The notes beneath the pieces are model-generated. The model did no database searches, was not told the DNA's origin, and worked only from the letters and a program-made list of their open reading frames with translations. The translations under genes and the position numbers were made by a program. DNA of 64,000 bases, taken from Motiliproteus sediminis. Its GTDB lineage: Bacteria; Pseudomonadota; Gammaproteobacteria; Pseudomonadales; Balneatricaceae. This document shows positions 25,438-35,162 of this stretch, piece after piece. Location of the stretch: NCBI RefSeq assembly GCF_017912535.1, contig NZ_JAERQK010000004.1, forward strand, positions 212,282 to 276,281, in the 5' to 3' direction. Every line of letters begins with the position of its first letter. Position 1 is the first letter of the stretch.

Positions 25438-26250
25438 ATGGATATTGATTTTTCTTTGGTTCTGGTGATTGCGGTTACCGTTACCGGCGTGGTTTGGGCG
25501 GTTGATCATTGGCTGCTGGCACCCAAGCGTCAGGCGGTGCTGACCGGGGTTGAGAGCGAGACCGGTGCCGCGCTGGATGAGGACACCCGGCGCAAGCTGG
25601 CTCCGGAGCCCCTGGTGGTTGAATACTCCAAGTCGTTTTTTCCGGTGTTGGCGTTGGTGCTGGTCCTGCGCTCTTTTCTGGTGGAGCCCTTTCAAATCCC
25701 CTCGGGTTCCATGCTGCCGACGCTGGAGATCGGTGATTTTATCCTGGTAAACAAGTACCACTACGGTATTCGTCTGCCGGTGCTCAATACCAAGGTGGTA
25801 CCGATCAACGATCCCGAGCGTGGCGATGTGGTGGTGTTCAAGTATCCCAATAATCCGCGGATAAACTATATCAAGCGGGTGGTTGGCCTTCCTGGTGATC
25901 GGATCCGCTATGATAACAAAACACTGATTATCAATGGTGAAGCGGCACCGCAGGCGTTGCTTGCGCAGTTGCCGCCGTTAGAACCCCGGCGTGAGTTGTT
26001 GCGCGAGCAGTTGGGCGACGTCGAGCACCGCATCTACAAGGATCTGGTCCGCCCGCGCCCGGCCAAGGAGTGGGTCGTGCCCGAGGGTCACTACTTCATG
26101 GTGGGTGACAACCGGGACAACAGTAACGACAGCCGCTTTTGGGGTTTTGTCCCCGACGAGCTGATCGTTGGCAAGGCGTTTGCTGTGTGGATGCACTGGG
26201 AGAACTGGTTCTCTCTGCCAAGCTTTAAGAACAATGGCGTGATCGAATAG
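25438..26250 (+). CDS. lepB: signal peptidase I
   Basis: A 270-residue inner-membrane protease with an N-terminal helix (about 4-22), a second hydrophobic segment (about 66-80) and a periplasmic catalytic domain. It removes signal peptides from exported proteins. The catalytic dyad is S91 in FQIPSGSMLPT and K146 in YIKRVVGLPGD. The box GDNRDNSNDSRFWGFVP is present near the C-terminus. It starts 3 bases after lepA. Confidence 0.96.
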   Translation: MDIDFSLVLVIAVTVTGVVWAVDHWLLAPKRQAVLTGVESETGAALDEDTRRKLAPEPLVVEYSKSFFPVLALVLVLRSFLVEPFQIPSGSMLPTLEIGDFILVNKYHYGIRLPVLNTKVVPINDPERGDVVVFKYPNNPRINYIKRVVGLPGDRIRYDNKTLIINGEAAPQALLAQLPPLEPRRELLREQLGDVEHRIYKDLVRPRPAKEWVVPEGHYFMVGDNRDNSNDSRFWGFVPDELIVGKAFAVWMHWENWFSLPSFKNNGVIE

Positions 26251-26260
26251 GAGCACAACG

Positions 26261-26635
26261 ATGCGCAGATTGGTAACCCAAGGTGGTTGGAGTTTCACCG
26301 GGCTGATCTCGGTGCTGACGGTGGCGGGTATTTTCCTGTCTATCGCGTTCAAGCTGGCACCGGCCTATGCGGATTTTTACACCCTGCAGGATATTATGGA
26401 GTCTACGACAGCGGACAGAGCAGAACTGGCAAAGGATATGCGCACGATCAAGCTGAACGTGGAAAAAAAGCTTGGTATCAACAACATGAAGCTGCCGAAA
26501 GACTTTCTGACGATTTCCAAGGATAAAGGCACCGTTCATTTCGACGTTGACTACGAGATCCGTACTCCGATTTTCCATAACGTCGATGCGGTCATGTCCT
26601 TTAAACAGCGCTTTACGGGGCAGGAACTTGAGTAA
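26261..26635 (+). CDS. DUF4845 family membrane protein
   Basis: A 124-residue protein with one N-terminal membrane helix (about 12-32, including [21 protein letters not shown]) and a small periplasmic domain ending [20 protein letters not shown]. It matches the DUF4845 proteins that lie between lepB and rnc in many pseudomonad-like bacteria; the function is unknown. It starts 10 bases after lepB and overlaps the start of rnc by 8 bases, so it is part of the operon. Confidence 0.8.
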   Translation: MRRLVTQGGWSFTGLISVLTVAGIFLSIAFKLAPAYADFYTLQDIMESTTADRAELAKDMRTIKLNVEKKLGINNMKLPKDFLTISKDKGTVHFDVDYEIRTPIFHNVDAVMSFKQRFTGQELE

Positions 26636-27308
26636 TCCCATCGAACGTCTGGGGCGAGTGCTGGGTTATCGGTTTGCCGACGAGTCACTGGCCGAGCTGG
26701 CGCTGACCCACCGCAGCTGCGGCGCTCGTAACAATGAGCGGCTTGAGTTCCTGGGGGATTCCATCCTCAACTTCGTCATCGCCGATGCGTTGTTCTCCAA
26801 GTTTCCAGAGGCCGCCGAGGGGCAGTTGAGCCGGTTGCGGGCACGCTTGGTCAAAGGGGTGACCCTGGCGGAGTTGGCGCGCGAGATGGACCTTAGCGAG
26901 TTTCTGCGGCTGGGTGCAGGGGAGTTGAAAAGTGGTGGCTTCAATCGCAAATCGATTTTGGCCGATGCGTTCGAAGCCATTATCGGCGCGATCTATCTGG
27001 ATGCAGGCATGGAGCCCTGTCGCGAGAGGATTCTGGCCTGGTACCAACCGCGTCTTGACGATCTGACACTGGATGACACCCGCAAGGATCCCAAGACCCG
27101 CTTGCAGGAGTATCTGCAGTCCCGCCGCGCGGAACTGCCCAAGTACCATCTGATCAAGGTGGAAGGGGAGGCGCATGCCCAGCAGTTCTATATCGATTGC
27201 GAAGTAGCGCTTCTGACAACCCCCTCTTCCGGCAGCGGCAAAAGTCGCCGGCTGGCGGAACAAAATGCCGCTGCCGCGGCCCTGCTGGCGCTCGGCGTCG
27301 AGGCGTAA
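26628..27308 (+). CDS. rnc: ribonuclease III
   Basis: The product has 226 residues, exactly the E. coli RNase III length. It cleaves double-stranded RNA in rRNA and mRNA processing. The catalytic signature ERLEFLGDS is at 37-45, followed by a C-terminal double-stranded RNA-binding domain ([11 protein letters not shown] onward, ending [10 protein letters not shown]). The start is TTG at 26628: the next residues [12 protein letters not shown] align with the family N-terminus. It overlaps the upstream gene by 8 bases. The weak start codon and overlap suggest controlled, coupled translation. Confidence 0.95.
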   Translation: MSNPIERLGRVLGYRFADESLAELALTHRSCGARNNERLEFLGDSILNFVIADALFSKFPEAAEGQLSRLRARLVKGVTLAELAREMDLSEFLRLGAGELKSGGFNRKSILADAFEAIIGAIYLDAGMEPCRERILAWYQPRLDDLTLDDTRKDPKTRLQEYLQSRRAELPKYHLIKVEGEAHAQQFYIDCEVALLTTPSSGSGKSRRLAEQNAAAAALLALGVEA

Positions 27309-27313
27309 TCGTC

Positions 27314-28228
27314 ATGGTTGAATCTTCGCAAACAGCGCCCACCCGAAGCGGCTATGTGGCTATTGTTGGGCGCCCCAATGTGGGTAAGTCCACCCTGTTG
27401 AACCGCATTCTCGGCCAGAAACTGAGTATCACCTCACGCAAACCACAGACGACCCGGCACCAGATCCTGGGGATCAAAACCGAGGGCAAGGATCAGGTGA
27501 TCTACGTCGATACCCCCGGTCTGCACAAGGATGGCGGCAAAGCGATCAATCGCTACATGAACCGGGCCGCCAGTTCGGCCCTGTCCGGGGTTGATGTGGT
27601 GATCTTCATAGTCGACCGGGATCGCTGGACCGACGAGGACGAGATTGTGCTGGAAAAACTCCAGCACACCCGCGTGCCGGTGATTCTGGCGGTTAACAAG
27701 GTCGACCGTCTGGATGATAAGGACGCCCTGCTGCCCCAGCTGCAGCAGCTGGCCGGCAAGCGGGAGTTTACCGCCATCATTCCGCTGTCCGCGAAACAGG
27801 GGCATAACGTTGAACGTCTTGAAACCCTGATTCTTGATCTGCTGCCGGAGGGGTTTCATTACTTCCCCGAAGATCAGATAACGGATCGCAGCTCGCGCTT
27901 TCTTGCCGCTGAGCTGGTGCGGGAAAAAATCATGCGCCAGCTCGGCGACGAATTGCCCTACCAGATGACGGTGGAGATCGAAGAGTTCGGTTTCGACGAG
28001 GGTATCTTGCACATAGCGGCGCTGATCCTGGTCGAGCGCCAGGGGCAAAAGAAAATCATCATCGGCAATAGGGGCGAGCGTATCCGTCTGATCGGCCAGG
28101 AAGCGCGGATCGATATGGAGCGGATGTTCGATGCCAAGGTGATGCTGCGCCTGTGGGTGAAGGTCAAGAGCGGCTGGTCCGACGACGAACGGGCCCTGCG
28201 CAGTCTGGGCTATGACGAGCTCGGCTGA
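27314..28228 (+). CDS. era: GTPase Era
   Basis: The product has 304 residues. It is a Ras-like GTPase followed by a KH domain that binds the 3' end of 16S rRNA during 30S assembly. G1 is GRPNVGKST (19-27), G3 is DTPGLH and G4 is NKVD; the KH motif region [17 protein letters not shown] is clear. The ATG at 27314 is chosen since the longer in-frame extension overlaps rnc without family similarity. It overlaps recO by 17 bases. It associates peripherally with the inner membrane. Confidence 0.96.
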   Translation: MVESSQTAPTRSGYVAIVGRPNVGKSTLLNRILGQKLSITSRKPQTTRHQILGIKTEGKDQVIYVDTPGLHKDGGKAINRYMNRAASSALSGVDVVIFIVDRDRWTDEDEIVLEKLQHTRVPVILAVNKVDRLDDKDALLPQLQQLAGKREFTAIIPLSAKQGHNVERLETLILDLLPEGFHYFPEDQITDRSSRFLAAELVREKIMRQLGDELPYQMTVEIEEFGFDEGILHIAALILVERQGQKKIIIGNRGERIRLIGQEARIDMERMFDAKVMLRLWVKVKSGWSDDERALRSLGYDELG

Positions 28229-28985
28229 TTCGGTTCTGGGGCAGAATGCGTATCTGCTGCACAGTCGCCCCTACCGTGAAACCTCGGCGTTGATTGATCT
28301 GCTCACCCCGGAATTCGGTCGCGTACGCGGAGTCCTCAAGGGAGTGCGGCAGCCGCGCTCGCGCAAGCGCGAGCTGCTGCGCAGCTTCCAACCCCTGAGC
28401 GTCAGCTGGCGGGGGCGCGGCGAGCTCAAAACCATTCAGGATGGTGAAGGTGTCGGGCTCGCGCATCCGCTTGCCGGTCGCTCGCTCTGGTGCGGCCTTT
28501 ATCTCAATGAACTGCTGGTACGCCTGCTGCCGGCAGATGAGCCTTACCCTCGTGTCTTTGCCCTCTATCGTTTTAGCCTGGAGCAGCTCGGCGATCTTGA
28601 AACGGAGGAGGCGGTGCTGCGGATGTTCGAGGTTCGCCTGCTGGAGGAGCTCGGTTTCGGTGTCAGTTTTACCCACGATCTGGCGGGCATGCCGATCGAT
28701 CCCGCCCAGCAATACTGCTTTGACCCCGCTGCAGGGTTTAACCCGCTGCCGGCCGGTGATGCAACCGGCGCTATCCCGGGCGCCGTGATCATGGCCGTGG
28801 GTGGTGACGATTATGCTGACCCGCAGGTGCGGCGTGTGGCCAAAGGGCTGATGCGCCGTGCGCTGGCGGTGCATTTGGGGGGCAGGCCTCTACGCAGCCG
28901 CAGCCTGTTTCAGACCAGTGCTCTTGCTGCAGTCCCCGAGCAGCGGCTGGGCTCGGGGGGCGGTGCCCCGGAGGAACTATCGTGA
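28212..28985 (+). CDS. recO: DNA repair protein RecO
   Basis: The product has 257 residues. RecO loads RecA on gapped DNA in the RecFOR pathway. The N-terminal OB fold shows [35 protein letters not shown] and the ensuing strands; the C-terminal part is helical with [10 protein letters not shown]. The ATG at 28212 lies inside the end of era (17-base overlap), and the stop overlaps the GTG of acpS. Translation is therefore coupled through era-recO-acpS. Confidence 0.92.
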   Translation: MTSSADSVLGQNAYLLHSRPYRETSALIDLLTPEFGRVRGVLKGVRQPRSRKRELLRSFQPLSVSWRGRGELKTIQDGEGVGLAHPLAGRSLWCGLYLNELLVRLLPADEPYPRVFALYRFSLEQLGDLETEEAVLRMFEVRLLEELGFGVSFTHDLAGMPIDPAQQYCFDPAAGFNPLPAGDATGAIPGAVIMAVGGDDYADPQVRRVAKGLMRRALAVHLGGRPLRSRSLFQTSALAAVPEQRLGSGGGAPEELS

Positions 28986-29377
28986 TTGCTGGTATTGGCA
29001 CCGATCTGGTGCAGATTAAACGAATCGCTGCTGCACTTGAGCGCAGTGGTCCGCGCTTTGCGGAGCGTATCCTGGCCCCTGAAGAGCGCGCTGAATACGC
29101 CGCGGCAGCGCGTCCGGCGGTGTTTCTGGCCAAACGTTTCGCGGTCAAAGAGGCAGCGTCCAAGGCGTTGGGCACCGGTATTGCAAAAGGAGTGTCGTGG
29201 CACCATATCCAGCTCAGGCATGCAGCCTCCGGCGCGCCGCTGCTGCACCTGTGTGGCCGGGCGGCGGAGTTGCAACAGGTGCAACAGATTGACGCGTTGC
29301 ACGTCAGTTTGAGCGACGAACAGGATCATGTGATCGCTTTTGTCGTGCTGGAGCGCCGGAGCGAACACCAAGAGTGA
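28982..29377 (+). CDS. acpS: holo-[acyl-carrier-protein] synthase
   Basis: The product has 131 residues. It transfers 4'-phosphopantetheine from CoA to apo-ACP. The Mg-binding GIGTDLVQIKRI (4-15) and FLAKRFAVKEAASKALG (about 50-66) motifs are both present. The start is GTG at 28982, overlapping the recO stop (GTGA). In many relatives pdxJ lies between recO and acpS; here it is absent. The protein is cytosolic. Confidence 0.95.
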   Translation: MIAGIGTDLVQIKRIAAALERSGPRFAERILAPEERAEYAAAARPAVFLAKRFAVKEAASKALGTGIAKGVSWHHIQLRHAASGAPLLHLCGRAAELQQVQQIDALHVSLSDEQDHVIAFVVLERRSEHQE

Positions 29378-29383
29378 TGTGGT

Positions 29384-30292
29384 ATGAGTATTGAGTTTCC
29401 TACGATTGAAGCCTGTGTTGGCAATACCCCGCTGGTGCGCCTGCAGCGTTTGCCCGGTGATACCAGCAACACCCTTCTGGTCAAGCTCGAAGGCAACAAC
29501 CCGGCCGGCTCGGTCAAAGATCGTCCAGCGCTGAGTATGATTGCCCGCGCCGAGGCCCGGGGCGATATAGCCGCCGGCGATACCCTGATCGAGGCGACCA
29601 GCGGCAATACCGGCATCGCCCTGGCGATGGCGGCCGCGATCAAGGGCTATCGTCTGGTTTTGGTCATGCCGGATAACATGAGCGCCGAGCGCAAGGCGGC
29701 GATGAGTGCCTACGGTGCTGAGTTGGTACTGGTGACCAAGGCTCAGGGGATGGAGGGCGCACGCGATCTGGCGATGGCGATGCAGCAGCGCGGCGAGGGT
29801 AAGGTACTGGACCAGTTCGCCAATGCTGACAATCCGGTGGCGCACCTTGAAGGTACCGGGCCGGAAATCTGGCAGCAAACCGGTGGCCGAATCACCCATT
29901 TTGTCAGCGCCATGGGGACCACCGGCACCATTATGGGGGTATCCCAATACCTCAAAAGCCAAAACCCCGAGGTACAGATTGTCGGCCTGCAGCCGGAAGA
30001 TGGCGCCAGCATACCGGGGATCCGGCGTTGGCCGGAAGCCTATCTGCCCAAGATTTTTGACGCCACCCGCGTCGATCGGGTGATCGATATGGCCCAGTCC
30101 GATGCAGAGCGGACCATGCGTGAATTGGCCCGCCAGGAAGGTATTTTCTGCGGGGTTTCTTCAGGCGGCGCCGTGGCCGGTGCGCTGCGTCTGTCGCGCG
30201 AAGTCGAGAATGCGGTGATCGTTTGCATTATTTGCGATCGTGGTGATCGTTACCTCTCCACCGGGGTCTTTGATTCGCCCGAGTCGGCCTGA
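29384..30292 (+). CDS. cysM: cysteine synthase B
   Basis: The product has 302 residues and is a fold type II PLP enzyme. It makes cysteine from O-acetylserine and sulfide or thiosulfate. The PLP lysine is K45 in NPAGSVKDR, with the substrate loop SGNTGIALA and the phosphate loop GTTGTIMGV. The CysM-type details (MPDNMSAERK, GLQPEDGASIPGIRRW) favour CysM over CysK. It follows acpS by 6 bases. The protein is cytosolic. Confidence 0.95.
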   Translation: MSIEFPTIEACVGNTPLVRLQRLPGDTSNTLLVKLEGNNPAGSVKDRPALSMIARAEARGDIAAGDTLIEATSGNTGIALAMAAAIKGYRLVLVMPDNMSAERKAAMSAYGAELVLVTKAQGMEGARDLAMAMQQRGEGKVLDQFANADNPVAHLEGTGPEIWQQTGGRITHFVSAMGTTGTIMGVSQYLKSQNPEVQIVGLQPEDGASIPGIRRWPEAYLPKIFDATRVDRVIDMAQSDAERTMRELARQEGIFCGVSSGGAVAGALRLSREVENAVIVCIICDRGDRYLSTGVFDSPESA

Positions 30293-30433
30293 CTTGAGCT
30301 ATGCGGCCAGCGTGGGATAATGCCTGCTTTGTTTCTCGGGGTGAACCAGCCCAGACGGCTGCAGGAAGTGGCCGACGCCCGCATAAAATAACAACCCAGG
30401 GCCCCTATCGAATGCCGGGAGTTGCAGTATCAC

Positions 30434-32686
30434 ATGGTTAAAGTAAGAGAAGACCACCCCATCGATCCCGATGGCTCGGTCAATCTTGATCGCTGGCTGA
30501 CGCGGATTCAGAAAGACGGCAACGTGCGTGACGTCAACGTTCTGTTGCGAGCGTGTGAAGTCAGCCGTGAAGCCCAGGACAAAATGCCGGCTCGTGAGGA
30601 TCTGTGGGCAGAGAACACCCCGGGAAGTTTCATTACCGGCCTGGAGATGGCGGAAATTCTCGCCGACCTGCGACTGGATCAGGACGCGCTGGTCGCCGCG
30701 GTGCTCTATCGCGGCGTGCGCGAGAAAAAACTCAGTATCCGCCGCGTACGGGATGAGTTCGGTGACCCGGTTGCCAAGCTGGTCTCCGGGGTGCTGCAGA
30801 TGGCGGCGATTGGCAATATCATCCACCCGACGCCGGACTCCGTGCTGGGGCAGAGTGAAGGCCAACTGGACAACGTCCGCAAGATGTTGGTCACCATGAT
30901 CGAGGATGTGCGGGTTGCGCTGATAAAACTGGCGGAGCGGACCTGTGCCATCCGAGCGGTCAAGAACAGCGATCGTAAGCGCCGCTACCGGGTCGCGCGT
31001 GAAGTCTTCGATGTCTATGCGCCGCTGGCGCATCGCTTGGGGATCGGCCATATCAAGTGGGAACTGGAAGACCTGAGCTTCCGCTACCTGCAGCCCAATG
31101 CCTACAAGCAGATCGCCCAACTGCTGGATGAAAAACGCCTCGACCGGCAGCAGTATATCAATGACGTGCTGGCTACCCTGCGGGGTGAGCTTGAAAAAGC
31201 CGGCATCGAGGGCGAGCTGATGGGGCGCGCCAAGCATATCTACAGCATCTGGCGCAAGATGCAGCGCAAGCAGATCGATTTTCATCAGGTCTACGACGTG
31301 CGCGCGGTGCGGATTCTGGTACCGGAGCCGCGCGACTGTTACGCGGTGCTGGGAATCGTTCACAGCTTGTGGAAGAACATTCCGCACGAGTTTGACGACT
31401 ATATCGCCTCCCCCAAGAAGAACGGTTATCGTTCGCTGCACACCGCGGTATTCGGCCCTTCCGGCAAAGTGCTGGAGGTGCAGATTCGCACCTTCCAGAT
31501 GCACGATGACGCCGAACTGGGGGTCTGTGCGCACTGGCTCTACAAGGGCACGGATACCTCAAGCAAAAGCGATAGCTATGAAAACAAGATCGCTTGGCTG
31601 CGGCAGGTGCTGGAATGGCAGGACGATATCGGTAACGCCAGCGAGTTGGTGGACCAGCTCAAGGGTGATATCGAACACGACCGCATCTACGCCTTTACCC
31701 CCGATGGTCACGTAGTTGATCTGGGTGCGGGCGCTACGCCACTGGATTTTGCCTACCGGGTGCACACCGAGGTTGGCCACCGGTGTCGCGGTGCCAAGAT
31801 CAATGGCCGTATCGTGCCGCTGACCACCAAGGTGAAAACCGGCGATCAGGTGGAGATTCTGACCACCAAATCCGGAGGCCCCAGTCGCGACTGGATGAAC
31901 CCCAATCTGGGATTTGTGACCTCGTCACGGGCGCGCGCCAAGATCCGCCACTGGTTCAAGGAGCAGGCGCGCGACCAGAACCTGGTCGCCGGTCGCCATA
32001 TCGCCGAGCGCGAGCTGAAGCGCCTGGCGCTGACTGACATCAGCTATGAGGCGCTGGCTGAGCGGCTGCATTTCAATCACGCTGAAGACCTGTACGTTGC
32101 GCTAGGGGCCGGCGACCTGCGCATCAGTCAGTTGATCGGCGCCGCCCAGCGCAGCCCTGAAGGACATCCCATCGACGACCAGTTGGCGCTGGATTTTGCC
32201 GCCAGCGGACGCGAGCGCCGGCGCAAGGCGGATGAGGTGACCATCTGTGGCGTGGGCAACCTGCTGACCACCATTGCCGCCTGCTGCAAGCCGATGCCCG
32301 GTGATGACATCGTCGGTTACATCACTCAGGGGCGCGGTGTTTCGATTCATCGTCAGGACTGCCTCAACGCGCTGCAACTGGAAGACCTCGAGCATGAGCG
32401 CATGATCGAGGTGAGCTGGGGGGAGGGCGAAGGCTCCCACTACACCGTCGATATCCGTATCGACGCCTACGACCGTCACGGCCTGCTGCGCGATATCATG
32501 GTGGTCACCGCCAACGAGAAGGTCAACGTGCTGGCGGTGAACACCCGCACCGACAAAACCCAGAGCACCGCGGGGCTGCTGATTACCCTCGAGATCGCGC
32601 GCCTTGAAGATCTGGGCCGGCTGATGGACAAAATCAGCCAGCTGCCCAATATCATCGACGTTCATCGCCAGCTGCCGGGGCATTGA
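30434..32686 (+). CDS. relA: GTP pyrophosphokinase RelA
   Basis: The product has 750 residues. RelA makes (p)ppGpp on ribosomes stalled with uncharged tRNA. The order is a degenerate HD domain (about 70-200; the usual HD hydrolase motif is replaced by YRGVRE), a synthetase domain with EFDDYIASPKKNGYRSLHT, a TGS domain (RIYAFTPDGHVVDLG), zinc-finger-like CCKPMPGD and a C-terminal ACT domain. The lost HD motif marks a synthetase-only RelA rather than SpoT. The ATG at 30434 matches the family start MVKVRE. The usual rlmD gene between cysM and relA is missing; 30293-30433 holds no gene. Confidence 0.96.
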   Translation: MVKVREDHPIDPDGSVNLDRWLTRIQKDGNVRDVNVLLRACEVSREAQDKMPAREDLWAENTPGSFITGLEMAEILADLRLDQDALVAAVLYRGVREKKLSIRRVRDEFGDPVAKLVSGVLQMAAIGNIIHPTPDSVLGQSEGQLDNVRKMLVTMIEDVRVALIKLAERTCAIRAVKNSDRKRRYRVAREVFDVYAPLAHRLGIGHIKWELEDLSFRYLQPNAYKQIAQLLDEKRLDRQQYINDVLATLRGELEKAGIEGELMGRAKHIYSIWRKMQRKQIDFHQVYDVRAVRILVPEPRDCYAVLGIVHSLWKNIPHEFDDYIASPKKNGYRSLHTAVFGPSGKVLEVQIRTFQMHDDAELGVCAHWLYKGTDTSSKSDSYENKIAWLRQVLEWQDDIGNASELVDQLKGDIEHDRIYAFTPDGHVVDLGAGATPLDFAYRVHTEVGHRCRGAKINGRIVPLTTKVKTGDQVEILTTKSGGPSRDWMNPNLGFVTSSRARAKIRHWFKEQARDQNLVAGRHIAERELKRLALTDISYEALAERLHFNHAEDLYVALGAGDLRISQLIGAAQRSPEGHPIDDQLALDFAASGRERRRKADEVTICGVGNLLTTIAACCKPMPGDDIVGYITQGRGVSIHRQDCLNALQLEDLEHERMIEVSWGEGEGSHYTVDIRIDAYDRHGLLRDIMVVTANEKVNVLAVNTRTDKTQSTAGLLITLEIARLEDLGRLMDKISQLPNIIDVHRQLPGH

Positions 32687-32687
32687 G

Positions 32688-33536
32688 ATGGCAGGGTACA
32701 ACCTCAATGATCTGCTGCGGTTGATGGCCAATCTGCGTGACCCGGAGCATGGTTGCCCCTGGGATCGCGAGCAAACACTCGCCAGCATCGTGCCGCATAC
32801 CCTCGATGAAGTGTACGAAGTGATCGACACCATTGAGCGTGAGGATCACGCCCATCTCTGCGACGAGCTGGGTGATCTGCTGTTCCAAGTGGTGTTTTAT
32901 GCCCAGATCAGTGCCGAGGCGGGGCGCTTTGATTTTGCCCGGATTGTTGACGGCCTGGTGACCAAATTGCTGCGTCGCCACCCCCATGTGTTTCCGGATG
33001 GCTCCCTGGCGAGCTTTGGCAGCGGATCGCCGTTGACCGAGGCTGAAATCAAAGCCAACTGGGAGCGGATCAAGGCGGAGGAGCGGGCCGCAAAAGAGGT
33101 CTCGGGTGAGCTGGACGACCTGCCAGCATCGGTGCTCGATGATATCTCTGCGGCGCTACCGGCATTGTTACGGGCGCATAAACTGCAAAAGCGCGCCGCT
33201 ACGGTGGGCTTCGACTGGCGCCAGCTGGAGCCGGTGTTTACTAACCTGGAGAGCGAAATCAGCGAGCTGCGTGAGGCCGTAGCCAGTGGTGATCGCGCCG
33301 CCATTGTCGATGAGCTGGGCGACCTGCTGTTCAGTTGTGTCAACCTCAGCCGGCATCTGCAGCAAGATGCGGAGCAGTCCCTGCGTCAGGCCAACCATAA
33401 ATTCGAAACCCGCTTTCGCCGGGTCGAGCAGTTAGCCGCTGACGCCGGTATCGCTATGGCAGAAGCGGATGAAGCGGAGCTGGATCGGCTGTGGCAGCGG
33501 GCCAAGGCCGAGCTGACGGCATCGACCGGGCGCTGA
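32688..33536 (+). CDS. mazG: nucleoside triphosphate pyrophosphohydrolase MazG
   Basis: The product has 282 residues, slightly longer than E. coli MazG. It hydrolyses NTPs to NMP and PPi, and in E. coli opposes ppGpp accumulation. Two MazG repeats are visible: the first with CPWDREQTLASIVPHTLDE and CDELGDLLFQVVFYAQ, the second with DELGDLLFSCVNLSRHL. The start is one base after the relA stop, so the pair is cotranscribed as in many Gammaproteobacteria. The protein is cytosolic. Confidence 0.95.
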   Translation: MAGYNLNDLLRLMANLRDPEHGCPWDREQTLASIVPHTLDEVYEVIDTIEREDHAHLCDELGDLLFQVVFYAQISAEAGRFDFARIVDGLVTKLLRRHPHVFPDGSLASFGSGSPLTEAEIKANWERIKAEERAAKEVSGELDDLPASVLDDISAALPALLRAHKLQKRAATVGFDWRQLEPVFTNLESEISELREAVASGDRAAIVDELGDLLFSCVNLSRHLQQDAEQSLRQANHKFETRFRRVEQLAADAGIAMAEADEAELDRLWQRAKAELTASTGR

Positions 33537-33574
33537 TACCAACCGCTTGCCTCCTCAGGCCGAAGACGGCGAGT

Positions 33575-34378
33575 CTAATCGCGGCTCAAATCGTCCACGA
33601 ATTTTTTCAGCGCCGGCTGGTAGTCCGGCGCGCTGGTAAGATTGATATGATCGGCGCCCTTGATTTCGAGCTCGGTTACCGGGCCTTGCCAAGCCGAACT
33701 CAGGCGACGACCCAGCGCCGGTGGCACCACCCGATCCTGCTCAGCAAGAATGCTGAGAAGCGGCATCGACAGTTGCGGCGCCAACTTGATTGACTCGAAC
33801 CGATTGCGCATCAGCGTGCTGACTGGAAACCAGGGGTAGTGAGTCTGACCAACGCGCACCAGGCTGTCGTATGGGGTGACCAGAATGACTCCGCGTACCG
33901 CCCGCTGGCTGGCCACATAGGTTGCCACGCCGCTGCCCAGACTGCGCCCCATCAGGATGGTCTCAGCGGGCGAGCGACCGGTTTGCTCCAGCCAGTGGTC
34001 CAGCAGTGCCAGCGCATCTGCCTTCAGCGCCGCTTCTGACGGCTCACCCTCGGACAGACCGTAACCGCGATAGTTGAACAGCAGTACCGCCACACCCAGT
34101 TCGCGCAGCGCCGGTAGGTTCCATGAGACCTCTTCGGCGTTACCACCGTAATAGACCAGCAGCGGCGCGTCAGCGCGATCGGCCGGAGCATACCAGCCAT
34201 GCAGGCGGGCCCCCCCGATCATACTGCTGACCGCCCAGGGCGCCAGCTTGTCGCGGCTGTCCGCCGCGACGGGCGTGGGGTGAAATAACATCCGGTCCTG
34301 ATAAAAATAGGCGACCCCGACGAGCGCCAGAAACGCCAACAACAGCAGGCTCAGCAGGCCCAGGACAAAATTCATCAT
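33575..34378 (-). CDS. alpha/beta hydrolase, membrane-anchored (ABHD13/BEM46-like)
   Basis: A 267-residue protein with one N-terminal membrane helix (about 4-24) and a soluble alpha/beta-hydrolase domain. The catalytic residues appear complete: S146 in GRSLGSG, D215 in EQDRVVP and H244 in GADHIN. The oxyanion segment YYGGNAEEV and FNYRGYGLSEG match the BEM46/ABHD13 group. The substrate is unknown; an esterase or thioesterase activity facing the periplasm is possible. The ATG overlaps the stop of the upstream Nudix gene. Confidence 0.87.
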   Translation of the reverse strand: MMNFVLGLLSLLLLAFLALVGVAYFYQDRMLFHPTPVAADSRDKLAPWAVSSMIGGARLHGWYAPADRADAPLLVYYGGNAEEVSWNLPALRELGVAVLLFNYRGYGLSEGEPSEAALKADALALLDHWLEQTGRSPAETILMGRSLGSGVATYVASQRAVRGVILVTPYDSLVRVGQTHYPWFPVSTLMRNRFESIKLAPQLSMPLLSILAEQDRVVPPALGRRLSSAWQGPVTELEIKGADHINLTSAPDYQPALKKFVDDLSRD

Positions 34379-34941
34379 TAGAGGTTGAACTCCTTGCGGC
34401 GCAGCGCCAGAGACATCAATGCGGTAACGCTCATCAGGTCGCTGATGCGGCCATCCTGGGCCATGGCCAGCGCTTCGTCAAACGGAACGCGGCGGATGGC
34501 CAAGTCTTCGGTATCATCGAAGTCGGTCGCCCCCGGAGTCAGGTCGCGGGCCAGATAAATGATGCCTTGCTCGTCGGTGATGGAGTTGGAGATATCTACC
34601 CGAAGCAGTTCGGTCAGCTCGGCCGCGCGCAAGCCGGTTTCTTCGGCCAGTTCCCGCAGTGCACCGTCGCGCGGCTCCTGATCCAGCGGGTGGCCACCCA
34701 TGGGTACCTCCCAACTGAACCGGTCCAGCGGATAGCGGTGTTGCCCGACCAGCCAGGTATGACCCTCATCATCGATCGGTACGATCGCCACCGCGCGATT
34801 GCGGAACTTCACCACCCCGTAGATCCCCTCGCTGCCGGTAGGCGTGATTACCTCATCTTCACGCACTCGAATCCAGTTGTTTTCGTACACCCAGCGGCTG
34901 GCCAGAGTGGTCCAGTGAGGCGCGAAGGGGGAATCGTTCAT
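34378..34941 (-). CDS. Nudix hydrolase, ADP-ribose pyrophosphatase-like
   Basis: A 187-residue Nudix protein. The Nudix helix reads RELAEETGL with the glycine-rich lead GGHPLDQEPRDGAL; the first glutamate of the textbook box is Q or shifted by one. The upstream WEVPMGG and N-terminal VKFRNRAVAIVPI fit ADP-ribose or sugar-nucleotide pyrophosphatases. The exact substrate is uncertain. The ATG at 34941 has TGGAG 7 bases before it. Translation is coupled to the downstream hydrolase by a TAATG overlap. The protein is cytosolic. Confidence 0.87.
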   Translation of the reverse strand: MNDSPFAPHWTTLASRWVYENNWIRVREDEVITPTGSEGIYGVVKFRNRAVAIVPIDDEGHTWLVGQHRYPLDRFSWEVPMGGHPLDQEPRDGALRELAEETGLRAAELTELLRVDISNSITDEQGIIYLARDLTPGATDFDDTEDLAIRRVPFDEALAMAQDGRISDLMSVTALMSLALRRKEFNL

Positions 34942-35054
34942 GGCGGGGCTCCAGCAGGCAATGGCTGCAAGCATAGCGCATGGCTAATGCGGCCCCAAGG
35001 TTTTCACCAAGAGGTAAGACTGAACCAGAATAGTGAAAAACAGGGTTTTAGAGA

Positions 35055-35131
35055 TGGTCGGCGTGAGAGGATTCGAACCTCCGACCCCATCCTCCCGAAG
35101 GATGTGCGCTACCAGGCTGCGCTACACGCCG
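35055..35131 (-). tRNA. tRNA-Pro (anticodon CGG), CCA encoded
   Basis: The minus strand reads from CGGCGTG at 35131 to CCA at 35055, 77 nucleotides. The acceptor stem pairs CGGCGTG with CACGCCG. The D arm contains AGCCTGGTAGCGC, the anticodon loop is TTCGGGA with anticodon CGG, and the T arm contains GGTTCGAATCC. It closely resembles E. coli tRNA-Pro(CGG). A sigma-70 promoter with a GC-rich discriminator precedes it; a T-rich tract (35041-35050 on the complement) follows. Confidence 0.97.
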
Positions 35132-35162
35132 ATCTTGATGGTGCTTGTTGCAAGCGCGGGGA

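Noticed and set aside
30299..31534. 411-residue minus-strand frame
   Set aside because: Antisense shadow of relA; histidine- and glutamine-rich composition typical of a complementary frame.
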